The notes under the pieces: model-generated
What the model saw: only the letters and a program-made list of their open reading frames with translations
Databases searched by the model: none
What the model was told of the DNA's origin: nothing
Program-made: the position numbers and the translations under genes
Assembly (NCBI RefSeq): GCF_030272615.1
Contig: NC_081415.1
Coordinates: 631,765,041 to 631,829,040 of the forward strand
Direction of reading: 5' to 3'
DNA from: Cryptomeria japonica
Lineage: Eukaryota > Streptophyta > Pinopsida > Cupressales > Cupressaceae
Length of the DNA stretch: 64,000 nucleotides
Shown: positions 46,753 through 56,149 of the stretch, piece after piece
How the letters are laid out: each line of letters opens with the position of its first letter
Position numbering within the stretch: the stretch's first letter is position 1

Positions 46753-48736
46753 CCTTCCATTCGATAATATCCTTTACAAACCAATCTAGCCTCGTTTCTT
46801 ACAACTTGACCATCCTCATTCAGTTTATTCCTAAAAACCCATTTAGTTCTAATAACATTCTTATTTTTAGGGCGTGGAACTAAAGTGCAAGTCTCATTCT
46901 TTTCTATCTGATCTAATTAATCTTTCATAGCCTTTAGCCAATGTTTATCTTTACAAGCTTCAATAACAGATGCCAATTCAATTTGAGAGATAAGACACAC
47001 CTCTTCATTTTTCAATCTTCTTCTTGTCATAACTCCCTTGTTCTTCCACACCATGATCTTTAGAATGATTTATCCTTACATACCTTGGTGTCTTTTGAAC
47101 TTCAGGTTCACTGTTCTGATCATCATTCATAGTTGAGTTTCCTGATTGTGCCGGTGTATCTATCTCAGTTTCTAGTACCAGTTGAGGCATTTCTAGTTCA
47201 GTTATGATCATTTCCACTATTGGTTCCTTGTCATATGATATAGATTGATTTTTGTATTGCTCATCCAGTTTCCCATTTGTGCTCTCCATAATTTTTTGCA
47301 ATATTTTGTTATAACATCTATATGCTTTTCTTTGAAATGAATATCCAAGAAATATCCCTTCATCATATCTAGGATAAAACTTCCCAATCGAATCATCCCT
47401 TTTGATATAACATTTACTTCCAAAAATTCTTAAATATTTAACGGTTTGTGTATGTCCAAACCATAATTCATAAGGGGTCTTATCGGTTTCACCTTTGATG
47501 TGAACTCTGTTGAATGTGTGGACTACTATACTCACTGCTTCTCTCCAGTAGATGTGATGCAATTTGGCTTCCATCATCATAGTTCTTGTTGCATCCAAAA
47601 TGATTCTATTATTTATTTCCACTACTCCATTCTGTCGAGGAGTCTGAGGTGCAGATAAATGTCTCCTAATTCCATTTGTCTCACAATAACTTTTAAATTT
47701 TTGAGAAGTGAACTCACTGCCTTGATCTGATCTCAGACATTTGATTTTCAATCCAATTTTTGTTTCTACCTTTTCTTTAAAGATCTTGAATTTCTCAGAG
47801 GCTTCAAACTTCTCCCTTAGAAAAGTCATCCACATCATCCTAGAATAGTCATCAATAATCAACATGAAATACCTATCACCTTGAAAGCTTCTAGTCCTTG
47901 TCGGACCACATAATTCAGTTTGAATCAAATCAAGTATATCATTAGATTTATCATGTATGCTCTTAAAAGAAGTTCTAACTTCCTTTCCCAATTGACATTC
48001 CTTACATACCAGATTATGAGGCATCATAATCTTAGGTGTATCTCTAACTGCCTTTGTTGAACTGATCTTGACAATACAATAAAAATTAACATGACACAAC
48101 CTCTTATGCCTTAACCAACTCTCCTCAATATGAGCAATCAAACATGTCTTATTACCAGTATTCAAGTGAAAGATATTACCTCCAGTCTAAGTACCGATCG
48201 CAATCTCCAAACCAGTTTTGTTAATGATTTTGCATTTTTTTTAATCTTAAACTGAAGTTGGAAACCCTTGTCCACCAATTGACCAACACATAAAAGATTA
48301 CGCTTTAAACCTTCTACATAATAAACATTATCAATATTATGCTTTCCATCCAGAGAAATAATACCTCTACCTTTGATCATACATGCTTTGTCATCTCCAA
48401 ATCTGACTTGACCATCATTGTATTCTTGCAAGGACAAAAATTTTCTTTTATCTCCAGTCATATGATGTGAGAATCCACTATCAATTACCCATTCATCATT
48501 GTCTTCGAATTTTTTTGCTAGATCCTTTTCTTCATCATGATAGTTTGTTCTAGTTCATCTTCCTTTAAAACATAGAACACCCATTCTTTTCCATTGCTGG
48601 ATCTATTAGTAGAGTCTGTTGTCAGTTCATCCTCAGAGTCATCACTTACTCCTTCCTCATCTGCTATGTAGCATTGTTTACTTTTCTTGAATCTGTATCT
48701 GTTCTGATTAGGCTTAAATGATTTCTTAAATCTCTC
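46753..48736 (-). pseudogene. Element 3 protease, integrase and start of RT
   Basis: In minus-strand order: protease with NDEWVIDSGFSHHMTGDKRK at about 48500-48430 and KRNLLCVGQLVDKG; the pre-integrase zinc region SWLRHKRLCHVN and CKECQLGKEV; the integrase core at 47005-48165 with IIDDYSRMMWMTFLREK, CLRSDQGSEFTSQKFKSYCE and PRQNGVVEINN, giving the D, D, E residues. Then a variable linker (EPEVQKTPRYVRINHSKDHG) and the first RT residues NKLNEDGQVVRNEARLVCKG, running into the element 4 target site. The family role is processing of the polyprotein and insertion of cDNA. Protease and integrase are separated by stops and a frameshift. Confidence 0.9.
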
Positions 48737-49636
48737 TTAAAATCTTGCATTCCTTTCAGGACATCTAGATGCAAAATGACCAATCTTATTACATGCAAAA
48801 CATTTAAAAGGTGCTTTTCCTTCATACTTACTTCCTATCGGTCCTTTAGGTACTCTTCTAGCAAATAAGGCTTCAAGTTGCTCAAATCTTTCATCCTCTT
48901 TCTTCATATCTTCCAATTCTTTTACATATAAGGATTTCCAATCACTTCTTCTGATAGATGATGCATGAAAAGAAGGTTTAGACTTTGTAGCTCTAGAAGG
49001 TCCAAATTCTTCAAGCTCAAAAGCAGATAATTTCCCAATCAGAATGTCTCTATTGACTGAAGTGTTTGTCATTGTTTTTAGTTCATTAATTGTAGTTTTA
49101 TTCATCTTGTAAGCTGGTGGAAGGGCTCTCAAGACTTTGGAAACTATTTCATCTTCACTCAGAGATCCTCCACAACATTGAATTCCCATGACAATCTCAT
49201 TTACTCTTTCCATAAATGTAGCAATTCTTTCATTATCTTCCATCTTCAAGTTCTCATCCTTACCCAATAACCATCAAGTTTATCAATTTTGACAATAGGA
49301 TCACTTTCATTTAGAGTTTTCAACTTATCCCACATAACCTTTGCTGATGATTTATCAGTCAATCTCATGATTTGTTGATCAATAAGTGTACACAAGAGGG
49401 CTTCTCTAGCTCTGTAAACATTTTCAATATTCTTGTCTAGGTCTGTAGGAGAAAAATTGCTAGATGTTGGATCATAACATGTATATCCTTTCTCATTGAT
49501 CTCCCAAATATCCTTTCCAAGACATCTGAGATAAGTCTCCATTCAGATTTTCCATATCCCATAATTTGTTCCATCAAGCTTTAGAGATTTCTCTTTTGAA
49601 AATAGTTGCCGGTGGATTTGAAGTATTAGCTGCCAT
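48737..49636 (-). pseudogene. Element 3 gag
   Basis: The likely start is the ATG at 49636 (MAANTSNPPATIF). After a frameshift the typical copia N-terminus KSLKLDGTNYGIWKI follows, then a TGA where Arg is expected, METYLRCLGKDIWEINEKGY (49542) and, in another frame, MGKDENLKMEDNERIATFME (49267). The C-terminus has a complete zinc knuckle CFACNKIGHFASRC (CX2CX4HX4C) at about 48815-48770. The role in the family is particle assembly and RNA binding. At least two frameshifts inactivate it. Confidence 0.9.
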
Positions 49637-49680
49637 AGGATCTACCTCAAGTGGTTAAGTTTCTAAAAAAGAGGACCAAA

Positions 49681-49692
49681 GCTCTCATACCA
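49681..49692 (-). other. Primer-binding site of element 3
   Basis: The minus strand reads TGGTATGAGAGC, one base from the canonical TGGTATCAGAGC complementary to initiator methionine tRNA, two bases from the LTR. It fixes the minus orientation. Confidence 0.85.
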
Positions 49693-49694
49693 AT

Positions 49695-50816
49695 TGTTAG
49701 GATAACCGATGAACAACTGAGAGGGGGTGGTGAATCAGTTGTTAACAAATTATATCAATCAAACCACTTAATATCCTTTAAACGGAGCACATAAACATTG
49801 AATACTGGAATAGCAGAAATAGATACCAGTAAGCAATAAAACTTAAGAATAAAATAGAGAATTAACACAATGCAACTATACCATATAACACCATGATTTG
49901 TACGTGGAAAACTCGGTAAAGGGATAAACCATGGTGGAAAGCCTACCCACAGTCAGATGATACTTCTGCAGAAATTATGTGATACAATGAGGGGCATGCA
50001 CATGCAAGAAGGCACACTGCCTAGAGCATACTACTCATTACAAAAGAGTCTCATTTACTACAAAGAGGTTATAACCACCTCAAGATAATTGGACAACTAT
50101 CCCAAATAATGAACTGTTAGAGATAGCATCTACCATGCCTGATTATAGTCTCGGTTAAGATCAATACCAGAGGCCTTTGACCTCTTCCTTAAACCCAATT
50201 AGATCACCTATGATCGACCAAATTTCCTTCGCATATTATATTGCATTCCATGACCACGACACACTTATTTCATTCCTATACCATCTCATTCTATACTATG
50301 ATGTACAATGAGATCTTACATCATTTTATACAAACCCTAAGGCCTAAACCAATTAGGTCATCCACCTAAAAGATATTACAATAAGATCATTGCATACATC
50401 CATATTACAATTATATTCCATATCGGCTTAAGATCAAAACAATAATAAGCAATCCATAAATCATCCCGGTAATGTGTAGAGAACACATTAACATGATACT
50501 GGTCCATAACCTAGATAGGTACCAGACCTAATATGGGTCCATGACTCCAAAGAAATGTCTTCAATTGATTGAGTTTCGATCAAGGATCACCTTCTACATC
50601 CTTAATTTCATCTAGAAGCTGCACCAACACCACTTAGCATTCTGTCAAGGTTTCTCAATGAAAGCTCTACCAGTTAAACCTTAAACCCATACTAGTAACA
50701 CAAGATCTTCTACCAATAACCAAAACCTGTCTTCCGGTAACCAACCATAATAGATAGTGTTGACATAAATGACAAAAGATCAATGCAACACAATCAATTC
50801 ATCCATATTGCTAACA
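49695..50816 (-). repeat. 5' LTR of element 3
   Basis: 1,122 bp, partner of 27396-28518. The plus strand begins TGTTAGGATAACCGATGAAC and ends CATATTGCTAACA. On the element strand it begins TGTTAGC and ends CTAACA. Confidence 0.95.
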
Positions 50817-50819
50817 AAA

Positions 50820-51923
50820 TGTAATATCAAAATTTCACACCTTGTACAATTCAATGCAATAAATGGTGCCTTCCTCCACATCATCGGAGGTTGTGTACCA
50901 CCACCTTTATCTTTTCGCCCACCCGAATCTCTTTGTCAACTCTAGATCATAATCTTACCAACTTTGTCAACCTACCATCCTCAGCACATTAGCACGACAC
51001 AAAGATGTTTATATGACATGCTAGCTTCTCACGAATTGGACAATCCATAGGTTGTCATTTGAGCGTTATGCTTGCACCTAGAAGGAATCGTAGCACCTCT
51101 TCATGTGCCCCACCGTTGTCGATTTTCTTCCTAGAAGCTATATCTCTCCCATTTGAAGGTATTTAGGTGGATTCTTTGGCATTTTTGATCAATTCTTACA
51201 AGTTTGAGCTTTTAGCAATCTTCTTGGGCAATACTTATAGGATATCACAAGACCACCATTGTTGCAATGTTTTAATAAAATCACGGTTCCATCTTCACAA
51301 GTGTTAGGGGGAGTTCTTACTCTTCTTGGTTCATTTATGCATCTAAAATATCTCATTTTCAATCTATTTATTGTCTTAATTGTATCTATTTTATCTCGAT
51401 CATTTTGATTTTCCTTGTTTCTATTATTTGGGTTGTCCATGGAGGTAGAAACATCGAAATGGGGGTCTGATTGAGGCAGACTCCAAAACAAAATCCCCAA
51501 AATTTTCTTTTTTTTCATTTGTGTGCAGGTTTGTAGTGGTGAGAAAGTTATGATTTTGCAAGAGGCTCCAAATGTGGATTGGTAGTGAGTTTCCCTTGCT
51601 CTTTTTAGTATCTCATAATATAAGCTTAGTTTGTTTCTATTCATATTTAATTAGTTACATAATTGCATCTGTCACTCTTGTACGACTTCTATGTTCTATC
51701 TGTATAGGATGACAACCCATTGCGCTAGTGTCCCAGTTCTGTGCGCTCATCTTAAAGACAAAGACTCAATAGAGTCATCTGAGAGTCCCGTTTATAGTCT
51801 AATAGCCAAATCTTGCACTTTTATCCCTGGCTCACCCTTAGCACTAGTTTAAGAGAGGTAGTGGTGGATAATTTTTTTCTCTAAGATTTGTCATCTTAGA
51901 CGTAACAAATTTCCTCCTCTACA
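50820..51923 (+). repeat. 3' LTR of element 1
   Basis: 1,104 bp starting TGTAATATCAAAATTTCACA and ending CCTCCTCTACA, partner of 11356-12360. It retains about 100 bp that the 5' LTR has lost. Confidence 0.92.
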
Positions 51924-51928
51924 TGTCG

Positions 51929-52349
51929 AAGGCATATCCTTTATCTAAAAGTGATAGGCTAACTTTCAAAATCAAAGACTCACATTCATGGACAAGCATG
52001 CAAGACAATTGGGCTATCAGTAACCGTCGAATTATTTCCATTGAATTTATAATCTTTTTCCTCTACTCATATTTTATGGGTCCACACAGCCAAGCCAAAC
52101 ACATTTTGTGTTTATTACCGGCATATCCTGAGTTTCTTTTTTAAAGATTGCTTCTATGTTTAGTTTTTTTAATTCTTTTATTTTAGAATGCTACTTGAAA
52201 AGGAGTTTGGTTTTTTTTATATTATGGATTTTTTTTTAAAAATTTAATCTTTTATTTTTTTATTTTTAATTTATTTATGATTTTTTTTGTAAGAGGAAGG
52301 CTTCCCAACATATGGAGGTTGTCTTATATATAAATTCTTATATTGTATT
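51929..52349. other. Host sequence between elements 1 and 5
   Basis: About 420 bases that would join directly to 11350 without element 1. It becomes strongly T-rich from about 52140 to 52290. No coding sequence is recognised. Confidence 0.5.
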
Positions 52350-54012
52350 TGTAGATGTCTAAAACTGGTCAACGCTTGCAGAATCATACTTTAACATTTG
52401 CGCATTGCCTTATTTTAGAGTTTTTGCGTCGCATTAACATTTCTCCTATGATTCGCACTTGGTCTTTATCATTTGCGAGCATCGAGTCTTTCTTCCGCAT
52501 TCTTCATTTGTCTCGCTTTCGAATTTGGTCTTGTCGATAGCAATCTTTAGTCATGATTTTGATCGATCTTATCCTGTCGCTTCAATGTGCGTGCTCATTT
52601 GTCATATTTTGACATCGTCAATTCGATTTCATTTTGGACATCGTCAATCCTAATTAGGGTTTTGTCCTCTTATCAATCTTGTCATCCTGTGATCGATTTG
52701 TCATCGATCGTTGTCGTTTTCAATCTTATCATCATGCGATCGATTTGTCATCGATCCTTGTCCTCTGGTCAATCTTGTCATCTTGCGATCGATTTGTCAT
52801 CGATCATTGTCATTTTCAATCTTATCATCATGCGATCGATTTGTCATCGATCATTGTCGTTTTCAATCTTATCATCATGCGATCGATTTGTCATCGATCG
52901 TTGTTGTTTTCAATCTTGTCGTCTTGCGATCAATTTGTCATCGGTTGTGGTCATTTTCAATCTTGTCGTTTTGCAATCTATTTTGTCATCAATCCTTGTC
53001 TTCTTGTCAATTTTGTCATTTTGCGATCGATTTGTCATCGATCGTCGTCTTTCTCAATCATGTCAAATTGGATCAATTAGTCATTGTTCCTCGTCAATTG
53101 GTGCATTTATCAACCAAATCATTTATCAGCATTGGTCTTTTATCAAGTCAGAATCATGATCAAATCAATCCTTCAATCAAGACCTAATTGTCATCCTTGC
53201 ATTTCTATTTCATCTTCTAGGGTTTCATGATTTATTCATTTATCCTTATTTGTCATTTCTCCCTCTAGATTAAATAATTTATTTATCCTAAGTCTTCTTG
53301 TCACAATTAAATATTTATTTAATTGGCTAACTAATTCCTCCTCTCTTTGTGAATTAATTAATGAATGAAAAATTATTAATTAATTTACCTAATTTTTCAA
53401 TTTTCTAATTTCCTAATTTCTAATTCATCTAATTTCAATTTTCTCCTATATTTCTCCTAATTTCATGGGAATGACATAGCAAATTTGTCATAATTTGTCA
53501 TAATTGTCAATCAATCAATTTTGACATAGAAATTTGTCATAATTTTGTCAAAATTATCAATCAATCAATTTTGCATAGAAAGTGCAAATTTGTCATAATT
53601 TGTCATGTTTGTCATTCTTGATTTGCAATTTCCATTCGAATCTCTTCATGCTAATCTTGTCTTTTCTCCAATTTGTCTATAAATTGGATGAATTTCTTCA
53701 ATCTAGGTCCCTGGTCGAATCAATCACTCTTCTAGTATTCTTGCGCTATCGTCTTGTCTACTTGCTTTCACATCATGCTTATGGACTAGTAGGTGAGATC
53801 CACAAACAAAGCTATTTGAAGGAGAAAGAAGGAAAATGGAGCCACATGAAGAAGACATCTGCATTTGGTTTGCTTAGTTTTCAATCTTGAATGTCTTGTT
53901 TTCATGTTTTCATTGAGTGTAATTAGGATTGTTATCATTGCAATTGAGTTTTCATGATTGAACTAGGCTAATATTGATTTTCTTGTGATGAATTCCACAT
54001 TTCCTAGCTACA
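52350..54012 (+). repeat. 5' LTR of element 5
   Basis: About 1,663 bp. It begins TGTAGATGTCTAAAACTGGT, like the LTR start of element 4 (TGTAGA(T/C)GTATAAAA), and ends CTAGCTACA five bases before the primer site TGG. The start is inferred from this similarity because the partner LTR is not in the window. It contains the hairpin minisatellite and several AATTTGTCATAATT phrases at 53480-53610. Confidence 0.75.
52675..53060 (+). repeat. 46-48 bp minisatellite with a perfect hairpin in most units
   Basis: About eight units beginning CAATCTT(G/A)TC at roughly 52675, 52721, 52769, 52816, 52862, 52909, 52956 and 53006. Most units include GATCGATTTGTCATCGATC: 7-bp inverted arms GATCGAT and ATCGATC around the 5-base loop TTGTC. 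The arms survive in at least six units while the sequence between units varies. Confidence 0.88.
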
Positions 54013-54017
54013 TTAAT

Positions 54018-54033
54018 TGGTGAACCCGACGTG
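54018..54033 (+). other. Primer-binding site of element 5
   Basis: TGGTGAACCCGACGTG, five bases after the LTR. It shares its first 12 bases with elements 1 and 2. Confidence 0.8.
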
Positions 54034-54129
54034 AACTAACCCCCTAACCATGCTTTTGAGTGCTTTTGAGATGATTTGCAGGTAAAAAACCCAAGAAACA
54101 GGGTAATGCAGGGCTTTCTGAGAACTTTT

Positions 54130-54263
54130 GCGACTGTGTAGGAGCAATCTGCGCCTGTGTCAAGCATTCTGCACCTATGTCAAGGACTTCTGTGCCTGTG
54201 TCAAAGGGATCTACGCCTGTGTTACTGCATTCTGCGCCTGTGTAAGACATTCTGCACCTGTGT
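54130..54263 (+). repeat. 21-bp phased GCGCCTGTGT array in the element 5 leader
   Basis: Seven motif copies at 54130, 54151, 54171, 54192, 54213, 54234 and 54254, giving steps of 21, 20, 21, 21, 21 and 20. Forms are GCGACTGTGT, GCGCCTGTGT (twice), GCACCTATGT, GTGCCTGTGT, ACGCCTGTGT and GCACCTGTGT. Spacers partly share (G/C)ATTCT. The array starts 118 bp after the LTR, the same relative place as cluster 1 of element 4. Confidence 0.92.
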
Positions 54264-56149
54264 AAGGCCAGAAACAGAGGTAAAAGGCACTATTTTTACT
54301 TGCAAATTGCTTTGTTTTGCATTTTGTTTCTGCATTTTGGTTTTTCTTTGGTACTAATTCTCTATGTATCACCTTGGCATTATGCATGACAAAGACAACA
54401 AATGAAACTACTAACACATTTTATGTAGGTTCGCTAGTCAAAGACTAAACAAATCAAACTCCTAACTTGGTGATTTTGCAGGTTGCCTTGTATTTCAACC
54501 AAACTTTTGTGTTTGTAATTCATAATTAGGCACCTCGTATGATTGCTAAGTAGGATGGAATGAACGTGTGTTTTCTTTGATTGTTGAGTTTGACATTGGA
54601 GTAGGAGAGTATACTCTCATCCTTCTTAGGGTGATCAGAAATCCAAATCTTCGATACCATTCTCATGGCTCAGATTGTTTGTTACCTTTAGAGGGCCTGC
54701 CTTCCTGACCATTTGCTTTCTTTTGCAAGCAAGTGACAATCATGAGAAAGGAATGACCCAAAGTGAGTATAGCTAGAATACCTTGGCATTCTAACTCACT
54801 ATAAATAAATACCTGATGGGCGAAAGCTTTGAAGGAAGGGTTACATGGGAATTGTAGTTACTTGGGAAGTGATGACCCTTGAACTCTTCCTCATATCAAC
54901 ATCTAAGTAGGGCCTCATGGTCTAAATCATGCTTGCGCGACTACATTTGTTTGGCATCTTGGTGGGCTTAATGTCTCAATCACGCTTGCATGACACCAAG
55001 GAGTAACACTTAACAGAAATACTTACTAAACACCTTGTATTTAGAGGCCAAAAATCCTTCTAGTTGCTTGAGAAGGACAAGTTCGGATACTTGGAAGAGA
55101 TACTAAGTTTGCCATGGGGAGATTTCCATGGGGATTGATGCTTGGCTGCCCTGAGAAGTGAGTGTCGTGGAGGGGAGCCCATGGGGTCAAGCATCTATGT
55201 ATTCTCCTTGAATCTCATAACGAGTCTACCTCTCAAGTACCTACTGTCCTTGCCATCCATAAGAAATGTGTGAATGAGCATGATTGTCTTGAGTCTAAGT
55301 TGAAGTATCTTGTCTTCTTTGCTTGTCAAAAGTTGAGCTGTGTCTCATTTCAAAAACAAGACAAATTGATTCAAAACAAGGTTAAACACAAGAGTATTTC
55401 ATTCAACAAAGTTCAAAAAACCTTCAAACATGGTTGTCAAACATTTTTCAAAATCTTGTCTCAACATTCATGTCACTTAGATTTAGGTTCATCCTAGGTT
55501 TACATTTTGCAAATTCATTGTCAACTACCAAGGTTAGGTTTCACCTAGGTCATACTCCTTTGCATATCAATAAGGGTCATCCATTTGCATGTGTCCTCTT
55601 GCATTAGAGTAATACCATTTCATAATTCAAACTTAGGTTGACATTGTCATACATTTGCATTTGCATACCCTAGGTCTCTTCATTAAGCTTAGGTCATTAT
55701 CATATCATATTAGAGTCAGTTGTATAGCAATTGTCCCTTTGCATATAATCTCAAAAACTAGGTTTTGTCATACTTGAGTAATCCAAATCTTTGATAAACC
55801 CTAAGTCATTGTTAGGAGGTCTAGACCTTATCAAACCTTTTCTCTTTTTGTCATTATTGTCATTTGGTCAAACCTAGCTTAGTATCCAAGCATATAGAGG
55901 AGACATTGTCATTTTTTCCTTTTGTCACTTGGTCCTTTTTTCCTTTGAGGTCTAGACATCATCTCAATTTCCTAAGGGTCTCTTTTTAGATTTGCATTCC
56001 AAAAAAGTTTGTCAAAATCTTGAAAAACAACCAAAAACATAGATTGCATTCTTGCCATAGATTGCATTTTCATCTATTTAGTTTGCATTTAGTTTCATAT
56101 CATACATTATCCTTGAAAAATTCCAAAAATATTTCATTCGCATAGTGAC
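54264..56149 (+). other. Element 5 leader
   Basis: 1.9 kb before gag. Bases 54690-54800 resemble the element 4 leader at 32760-32880. A 111-codon ORF at 55162-55497 is not recognised. From 55480 to 56000 the sequence repeats phrases like TAGGTTT/CTTAGGTCAT and TTGTCATTTGG. No domain found. Confidence 0.5.

Larger units (their letters stand above)
30185..46757 (+). mobile_element. Element 4: Ty3 Tat-like retrotransposon with one inverted LTR arm
   Basis: The unit 30190-46752 (16,563 bp) is flanked by the perfect duplication CCTTC (30185-30189, 46753-46757). Deleting the unit and one copy restores the copia frame across the site (CKGYYRMEGIDYGEIF). The plus-strand order is LTR (30190-31638), primer site, leader, gag-protease-G-patch-RT-RNase H-archaeal-type RNase H-integrase (34749-42245), non-coding, an antisense ORF (43578-44654), then an inverted copy of leader and LTR (44655-46616) and 136 further bases. 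The extra RNase H domain places it in the Tat group. A normal element would end in a direct LTR; this one does not. Confidence 0.88.
27391..50821 (-). mobile_element. Element 3: Ty1-copia retrotransposon
   Basis: The element proper is 27396-50816, flanked by the perfect duplication AAATG (27391-27395, 50817-50821). The LTRs are 27396-28518 and 49695-50816, a high-identity pair starting TGTTAGGATAA(T/C)CG(G/A)TGAAC on the plus strand. A primer site complementary to initiator methionine tRNA lies beside the right LTR and a polypurine tract beside the left LTR, giving minus orientation. Without element 4 the element is about 6.9 kb. The order gag, protease, integrase, RT, RNase H is that of copia elements. 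Motifs suggest a Tork-like lineage, but I have not aligned it. Every domain carries stops or frameshifts. Confidence 0.94.
11351..51928 (+). mobile_element. Element 1: non-autonomous Ty3-like LTR retrotransposon, host of the nest
   Basis: The element proper is 11356-51923, flanked by the perfect 5-bp duplication TGTCG at 11351-11355 and 51924-51928. The LTRs are 11356-12360 and 50820-51923, with TG/CA ends. A primer site follows the 5' LTR and a polypurine tract precedes the 3' LTR (27380-27393, now displaced by element 3). After removing elements 2 and 3 and the solo LTR, the internal region is only about 5.5 kb. It encodes gag and a degenerate protease with a Pro/Ser-rich tail, but no reverse transcriptase, RNase H or integrase. 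It therefore must have relied on enzymes from another element. It is the oldest layer of the nest, since the others are inserted in it. Confidence 0.9.

Noticed and set aside
52587-53187. Three overlapping plus-strand ORFs of 133-190 codons rich in CDRFVID repeats
   Set aside because: They exist because the LTR minisatellite unit lacks stops in several frames. The codons simply translate the DNA repeat and no domain is present.
54044-54417. Heptad-like minus-strand ORFs (TGAECxxTG, TQAQ) and a plus-strand Leu/Cys-rich ORF
   Set aside because: They are by-products of the 21-bp phased array, with no start context or conservation that I can see.
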